A DNA stretch of 19,116 nucleotides from JANMDR01 sp031376425 (GTDB lineage Bacteria > Pseudomonadota > Gammaproteobacteria > Burkholderiales > Usitatibacteraceae). The first letter of the stretch is position 1, and each line of letters starts with the position of its first letter. A program made the translations under genes and the position numbers. The DNA lies in assembly GCA_031376425.1 (NCBI GenBank), contig JANMDR010000150.1, forward strand, positions 1-19,116. Reading direction: 5' to 3'. The notes below the pieces were generated by a model that saw only the letters and a program-made list of their open reading frames with translations, did no database searches and was not told the origin of the DNA. This document shows positions 14,424 through 19,116 of the stretch, piece after piece.

Positions 14424-15410
14424 CTATCCTAACAAGTGGGCAATAGCCGCGCGTTCACCTTCTAATTCAGCTAGGGTGAAGTCCATTTTTTCACGGCTAA
14501 ACGGGTCAATTTCCAAGCCTTTGATGACTTCGTACTTGCCGTTTACCGTTGTACATGGCACCCCGTAGATAACGCCTTCTGGTATGCCGTAGCTGCCGTC
14601 AGACGGTACACCCATGGTTACCCATTTGCCGTTGCTGCCGAGCACCCAATCACGCACGTGATCGATGGCTGCACCTGCAGCTGACGCGGCTGAAGACAGG
14701 CCGCGCGCTTCGATAATTGCCGCACCGCGCTTACCCACGGTAGGAATAAAGCTGGTCTTGTACCATGCTTCATCACCAACCACCTGCGGTGCAGCAACGC
14801 CACCAATGGTTGCAAATCGATAATCGGGATACATGGTTGGTGAATGATTGCCCCAAACGATCATTTTTTCAATAGAATCAACGGCTTTGCCGGTTTTAGT
14901 GGCTAACTGCGATAAGGCGCGATTATGATCTAGGCGGAGCATGGCTGTGAAGCAGCTCGGTGATAAATCCGGTGCGCTTTTCATCGCAATATAGGCGTTG
15001 GTATTCGCTGGATTGCCCACGACCAATACTTTTACATTACGGCTCGCAACCGCATTGAGCGCCCTGCCCTGTACGGTAAAAATAGCGCCGTTGGCTTCTA
15101 ATAAGTCTTTGCGCTCCATACCTGGGCCACGAGGACGTGCACCAACGAGCAAGGCAACATCAGCGTCTTTAAATGCAGTCATCGCATCGCTATGTGCAGA
15201 CATGCCTTTGAGTAGTGGGAATGCGCAGTCATCTAATTCCATCATCACGCCAGATAATGCTTTTTGCGCTTTTTCATCAGCAATTTCAAGGAGTTGCAAA
15301 ATTACTGGTTGATCTTTTCCGAGCATTTCGCCACTGGCGATGCGAAACAGCAGGCTATAACCAATTTGTCCGGCGGCACCGGTTACTGCTACGCGCATAG
15401 GGGATTTCAT
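14424..15410 (-). CDS. mdh: Malate dehydrogenase (NAD-dependent)
   Basis: Oxidises malate to oxaloacetate in the citric acid cycle; cytosolic. The start at MKSPMRVAVTGAAGQIGYSL (ATG at 15408-15410) has GGAG 6 bases upstream; a longer frame adds 14 residues. The 328-residue protein shows the NAD-binding TGAAGQIG at 10-17, the substrate-arginine loop GARPRGPGMERKDLL, GNPANTNAYIAM, RLDHNRA with the catalytic-pair Asp, and WGNHSPTMYPDY with the catalytic His189. It belongs to the MDH type related to chloroplast and cytosolic enzymes, common in betaproteobacteria, not to the E. coli type. Transcribed alone or with the upstream EamA gene: a TATAAT lies 41 bases before the start. Confidence 0.97.
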   Translation of the reverse strand: MKSPMRVAVTGAAGQIGYSLLFRIASGEMLGKDQPVILQLLEIADEKAQKALSGVMMELDDCAFPLLKGMSAHSDAMTAFKDADVALLVGARPRGPGMERKDLLEANGAIFTVQGRALNAVASRNVKVLVVGNPANTNAYIAMKSAPDLSPSCFTAMLRLDHNRALSQLATKTGKAVDSIEKMIVWGNHSPTMYPDYRFATIGGVAAPQVVGDEAWYKTSFIPTVGKRGAAIIEARGLSSAASAAGAAIDHVRDWVLGSNGKWVTMGVPSDGSYGIPEGVIYGVPCTTVNGKYEVIKGLEIDPFSREKMDFTLAELEGERAAIAHLLG

Positions 15411-15451
15411 AAAGCACTCCAAATGATTGAAAGGGTAAAAAACCAACTGCA

Positions 15452-15457
15452 ATTATA
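15452..15457 (-). promoter_or_regulatory. Candidate -10 box for mdh
   Basis: Read on the minus strand the sequence is TATAAT, ending 41 bases before the mdh ATG. A good -35 hexamer at the right spacing is not visible; the nearest TTGCGC is too far (21 bases). Position is suitable, strength uncertain. Confidence 0.45.
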
Positions 15458-15532
15458 CAAAACTTAACCCCGAAGAAGGCGCAATGCACTGCATTTTCGT
15501 TCCAAATGCAATATAACCATGCCATTTCACTG

Positions 15533-16570
15533 TTATGCTTTTTTCGGCACGGACACTAAAACGACACCCACGATCACCAATGCGCTACCGAGTAATTGCA
15601 GCAACGTCACTGGTTCATTCAAAAACAGATAGCCTAGCCCAATCGTTCCTACAGGCCCAACGACCCCAAGCAAGGCAGCGCGCGGTGCGCCAATGCGCCC
15701 AATACCGATGGCAATCATGATGACTGGAAAGACCGTAGAAATCGCCGCCATCCATGCAGAGAGCCCCAATACACGCGGGGGTTGAGCCAGTACCTGTAGC
15801 TTATTAAAGAGTAAAAAATGCACAAAAATACCGACAGTAGACACCAATGAGGCATAGGCAGCAAACCGTGTTGCGCCTATCGTTTTCATCACCTGCCCAC
15901 CGCCCACCAAGTAAATGGAATAACTAATGGCGCTAGCGAACACAAAGAGGCAGCCTACTACCGTGGTAGTGCTGGTGTTAGCGGTGGCATCGTGGGTCAC
16001 CACTATCGCCAAACCAGCATAAGTGACAGCGAGCGCCACAATATCATTACGGGTAATTTTGCGTTTTAGAAAAAGCGCGGAAATGACGATGACAATGGTT
16101 GGGCTTAAGAACAAAATCAAGCGTTCAAGTGATGCCGACACCGTCTGTAAACCAATAAAATCAAACAAACTCGATGCGTAGTAACCAAGTAAACCGAGCG
16201 TGATGACGGCACCCCATTCCTGCCGAGTCAGTTTTTTCGCGCCACGCGACGACCACCACGCAATGAGCAAAAAGCCTGGTGCAGCGAATAACATCCGCAA
16301 ACTAAGCAAGGTAATCGGCGTTAACTCTGGCGCTGCGGCATAGGCCAGTTTTATGAAAATGGCCTTTGCTGAAAATCCCAATGCGGCAGTTAACACCAAC
16401 ACGATTGCCCAAAACTCACTCTTGAGTGCGGGTTTAGCTTCTGTTTTAGCTGCTACCGGCTGTGCAGGATCAGTAAGCCGACGCTCAATCACAACAATAT
16501 CTGCATCGAGAGCAACAGCAATATTAGCATCCAATTTTGCCGTACCGTCCGCTACTGCTTTATCAACCAT
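15533..16570 (-). CDS. EamA/DMT superfamily permease
   Basis: Inner membrane transporter of the drug/metabolite superfamily with two EamA repeats (PF00892). Seen: about ten hydrophobic helices from residue 52 on, with the first repeat around AALGFSAKAIFIKLAYAAAP to LAIVVTHDA and the second around VGCLFVFASAISYSIYLVGG to GSALVIVGVVLVSV. The substrate cannot be told; relatives export amino acids or other metabolites. An N-terminal stretch of about 50 hydrophilic residues (VADGTAKLDANIAVALDADI and on) precedes the first helix, longer than usual for the family. I take the ATG at 16568-16570; a TTG just before is the alternative. The upstream gap to 16748 holds a small palindrome (AGCAAG, 16606-16611, and CTTGCT, 16615-16620) and the terminator of the next gene. 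Confidence 0.9.
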   Translation of the reverse strand: MVDKAVADGTAKLDANIAVALDADIVVIERRLTDPAQPVAAKTEAKPALKSEFWAIVLVLTAALGFSAKAIFIKLAYAAAPELTPITLLSLRMLFAAPGFLLIAWWSSRGAKKLTRQEWGAVITLGLLGYYASSLFDFIGLQTVSASLERLILFLSPTIVIVISALFLKRKITRNDIVALAVTYAGLAIVVTHDATANTSTTTVVGCLFVFASAISYSIYLVGGGQVMKTIGATRFAAYASLVSTVGIFVHFLLFNKLQVLAQPPRVLGLSAWMAAISTVFPVIMIAIGIGRIGAPRAALLGVVGPVGTIGLGYLFLNEPVTLLQLLGSALVIVGVVLVSVPKKA

Positions 16571-16650
16571 CAAGCATCCCAGAAATATTTACACTACATC
16601 GGCCAAGCAAGCCGCTTGCTCGCATATAAGAAAGATCCAATAAACGATCC

Positions 16651-16692
16651 TATAAAAAATTACGGGTGGAGCAACTGCTCCACCCGTAATTT
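16651..16692 (-). terminator. Intrinsic terminator of the DUF11 protein gene
   Basis: AAATTACGGGTGGAGC (16657-16672) pairs exactly with GCTCCACCCGTAATTT (16677-16692) around a 4-base loop. On the minus strand the stem ends in a run of six T followed by ATAG. It lies 56 bases after the stop of the DUF11 gene. Confidence 0.92.
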
Positions 16693-16748
16693 CGCTACAT
16701 TCTTGAAGCTGCGAATACAAATCTAATCAAATGCGCATACCTACAGCT

Positions 16749-19116
16749 CTAATCTACCTTAACCCGCAACGTTACTTGACCAGACTGTGCTGGTGCAAGC
16801 GAACCAGTCAGCGGCCACTGCACATTACCACTAGCACCCACTGCCGGAGCGCTGCCAACAGCACACGCCGTGATACCAGTAGGTAATGGCAGCGCGCAAG
16901 CAGCGCTAACAAAGGTCGTGAACGTTGGTGTGCTATCCAGTACAACTACAGTAGTCAATGGCAATGCCGAGGTATTGGTGTAAGTAATCACGTATTCAAC
17001 AATATCGCCAGGCTTAGCTACGTTATTGGTGCCAACCGCGCCACCCTGAGTAATATTGCGAACCGTCTTCTGCAAGCTTAGCCCAGAACCACCAACAGCA
17101 CCCACAGTTGTCACGTCCTGACGGGTTAGAGTTTGCGGCGCACCAGCAGTTGGCGTGAAATTAGAGCTAACAAGAACCGTATCTGTAGCACCAGCCGCAG
17201 AACCCGCCGGAATCGTATTGCGCACAATAATACAAATCTGATCACCCGGTACCACTGCCACGGTTCCCGTGAATGGTGTAGCCGATTCTGCGCCATCTAA
17301 TGCACCGTTACAATTAGTATCGCGGAATACTGTGCTTACCCAGCCAGCAACAATCGGTGCAGGTGCATCGCTAACAGCAAAGCTTACAACACCAGCCACG
17401 TTTGCATTAAATACATGCGGATAAGTAACGCTAGCACCCGGCAATCCAGTCTGTGCGCCATCATTGAGGAACTGATTTTGCGCGCTTGGCAATATCGCTA
17501 CTGTATCCACAGCACTATTGTTGCCGTTGTTAGTTACTGGCTCGCCACCGCCAGACACCACAGCACTGTTCAGCGCTGACGGCAGTGCCGCTAAACCAAC
17601 CGCAACAGTTAAAGTAATCGAGCTACCGTTTGTACCGGCAGGTATAACAGCGGACGACGTACAAGTCACCACCTGAAGCACATTACCGCATGTCCAACCC
17701 GTACCAGAACCCGATACGAAAGTCAGACCGGCTGGGAGAGTATCCACCACCGTTACTGTGCCAGACGTCGCCAAAGTGCCCAATGTATTATCTGGCGTTA
17801 AGGTGAAGGAACCGTTTATACCTACGGTGAAGCTACCCACGTGCGTCTTGCTTAGACGTAGATCAGGCGCACCGATGACAGTGGTAACTGTCGAGCTATT
17901 ATTACCCGCAGCAATACGCGTTGGGTCCGTTGGGTCTGAAGATCCATAAGTAATCGCTGTGGCCGTATTCACCAGCGTGCCCGAAGCTGGTGCAAATCCA
18001 GTGACTATATATTGTAAGGAACCTGTCACTGGTAAGGTAGCGAGCGTTGTTGCAAACGCATTGCCTATCAGCGTACCGCCAGCACAGACCGCACCGCTAA
18101 TCGCGTTGGTACAACTTACGCTGACACCAGTAATACCAGCAGGAATAGCATCGGCGATAGCGACATTAAATGCATCGCCAGGTCCAATATTCGAGATTGT
18201 AATTACGTAGGTAAATGCACCACCTGGCACCACATTCGCAGGACCGGTTTTCACTACAGCTACATCTGCCAAAGGACGATCAACTACAAGCGTCGCCGAG
18301 GCAGCCAAGGCGTTTGAGCCGACTGAGCTGGTAACCGTACCAACGCCAATTGTGTTTACGTAGCTACCGCCATCAGCCGCCGTAACATTAATAGACACTG
18401 TACAACTTGCACCAGCAGCTAGAGTGCCACCTGCGAGTGACACACTACCCGCTGTATGCGTTACCACACCGCCAGCACAGGTTGTGGCCGCAGCTGGCGT
18501 TGCCGCACGAACCATACCTGGGGCAGGAATAGTTGGGAAAGTATCTGTAAATGCTATCGCATTCATCGGCACTAGATTCGGATTTCTAATCGTCACGGTA
18601 AGCAATGAAACCCCATTTACCAAGATCGGCGATACAGAGAAACTCTTGGTAATCACAGGGCCAACTGTTGGTATTAAATCCGCATCAATGGCACAGCCTT
18701 CGGTTGGGGCATCGGTGCCGGTACAGGCCGCTACGGTTGCTGGTGTAGGAGCTGTTGGGTTGGTTGGATCACCACCGCCGCCGACTTGGGCGCGGTTGGT
18801 TAGGGTGCCGGTGGCGGCTGGGGCGATGTTGACGGTGAAGCCGAAGACACTGGTGCCACCGGTGGCGGCAATGGCGGTGGTGGACGTACAGCTGATGTTC
18901 TGCCCTGCTGCGGTACAGGTCCAGTTAGCAGCTTGCGCTCCACTTAAGACAACAGGGCCTGCGGCGATGGTCATGCCGGCTGGGAGGACGTCAACGACGG
19001 TGATGGTGCCGCTGGAGGCGACGTTGCCGGAGTTGGTGACCGTGAGGTTGTAGGTGGTGGTGCCGCCAGCGGTGATGGTGCCGACGCCGTTGGATTTAGT
19101 TAGACCGAGGTTAGGG
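16749..19116 (-). CDS. Large DUF11-repeat surface protein, 5' end cut by window edge
   Basis: C-terminal 788 codons of a long secreted or surface protein. The frame has no stop up to 19116, and the first Met (18974) lies inside a repeat, so the start is beyond the edge. Repeats of the DUF11 type (PF01345) follow each other: PNLGLTKSNG to VVDVLPAGM at the window edge, then units starting near GPVITKSFSVSP, LADVAVVKTGPANVVPGG, PDLRLSKTHVGSFTVG and GLSLQKTVRN. Each begins with a strand ending in K-T or K-S, then T-Y-x-I-x-x-x-N and D-x-L-P-A-G. A DTNCNGALDGAE loop (encoded near 17297-17332) looks like a calcium-binding loop. Such proteins form stacked Ig-like domains and serve as stalks or adhesins. 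No C-terminal anchor or sorting signal is visible; the protein ends GQVTLRVKVD. The 18720-19116 part is clearly richer in GC than the rest. Confidence 0.88.
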   Translation of the reverse strand, partial: PNLGLTKSNGVGTITAGGTTTYNLTVTNSGNVASSGTITVVDVLPAGMTIAAGPVVLSGAQAANWTCTAAGQNISCTSTTAIAATGGTSVFGFTVNIAPAATGTLTNRAQVGGGGDPTNPTAPTPATVAACTGTDAPTEGCAIDADLIPTVGPVITKSFSVSPILVNGVSLLTVTIRNPNLVPMNAIAFTDTFPTIPAPGMVRAATPAAATTCAGGVVTHTAGSVSLAGGTLAAGASCTVSINVTAADGGSYVNTIGVGTVTSSVGSNALAASATLVVDRPLADVAVVKTGPANVVPGGAFTYVITISNIGPGDAFNVAIADAIPAGITGVSVSCTNAISGAVCAGGTLIGNAFATTLATLPVTGSLQYIVTGFAPASGTLVNTATAITYGSSDPTDPTRIAAGNNSSTVTTVIGAPDLRLSKTHVGSFTVGINGSFTLTPDNTLGTLATSGTVTVVDTLPAGLTFVSGSGTGWTCGNVLQVVTCTSSAVIPAGTNGSSITLTVAVGLAALPSALNSAVVSGGGEPVTNNGNNSAVDTVAILPSAQNQFLNDGAQTGLPGASVTYPHVFNANVAGVVSFAVSDAPAPIVAGWVSTVFRDTNCNGALDGAESATPFTGTVAVVPGDQICIIVRNTIPAGSAAGATDTVLVSSNFTPTAGAPQTLTRQDVTTVGAVGGSGLSLQKTVRNITQGGAVGTNNVAKPGDIVEYVITYTNTSALPLTTVVVLDSTPTFTTFVSAACALPLPTGITACAVGSAPAVGASGNVQWPLTGSLAPAQSGQVTLRVKVD

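Noticed and set aside
18424..19053. 209-codon frame on the plus strand
   Set aside because: Antisense to the DUF11 repeats; its Val/Pro/Ala-rich translation mirrors the Thr/Gly/Ala-rich real frame and lacks a ribosome binding site.
1..19116. CRISPR array, tRNA, rRNA or prophage
   Set aside because: No regularly spaced long repeats, no tRNA-like cloverleaf or rRNA stretch, and no phage structural or integrase genes were seen.

Overview
The window looks like a chromosomal segment of a betaproteobacterium of moderate GC content (about half by eye). The main reasons are the glyA-nrdR-ribD-ribE gene order, a type of malate dehydrogenase common in that class, and a FcbT-type TRAP transporter. This placement is inference from gene content; no rRNA, tRNA or other phylogenetic marker RNA is present, and I see no CRISPR array.

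Layout. 3-1769 (+): the 3' part of a superfamily-1 helicase gene that is still open at the left edge. 1866-2168 (-): a decayed IS5-type transposase fragment. 2180-5851 (-): a tight run glyA, nrdR, ribD, ribE, covering one-carbon metabolism, the ribonucleotide reductase repressor, and two riboflavin biosynthesis genes. 5852-6260: a regulatory gap with a hairpin and three helically phased direct repeats. 6261-8743 (+): TRAP transporter small and large membrane subunits, ended by a strong intrinsic terminator. 8834-9232 (-): a small GFA/CENP-V zinc protein. 9339-14289 (-): a four-gene accessory operon. 14424-15410 (-): malate dehydrogenase. 15533-16570 (-): an EamA/DMT permease. 16749-19116 (-): the 3' part of a large DUF11-repeat surface protein, ended by a strong terminator and open at the right edge.

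The most interesting part is the 9339-14289 operon. In transcription order it encodes a membrane-anchored or secreted binding-protein-like protein, a lipoprotein fusing a second binding-protein-like domain to a VWA domain with an intact metal site, a two-helix membrane protein with an XpaC-like soluble domain, and a TelA/KlaA-family protein. No ABC permease, ATPase or TRAP partner lies next to the two binding-protein-like genes. They may therefore act as sensors or scaffolds in an envelope-to-cytoplasm stress system linked to TelA rather than as transport components. The families are known; the function of the assembly is, as far as I know, not established.

Secondary points: a RibD whose zinc-binding loop differs in sequence and length from the family signature; an NrdR with a 40-residue repetitive charged tail; a DctM with a long soluble tail; a TRAP pair without its binding protein in the window; overlapping mutually exclusive palindromes at 9273-9305; and a sharp GC rise inside the DUF11 gene near its right-hand end.
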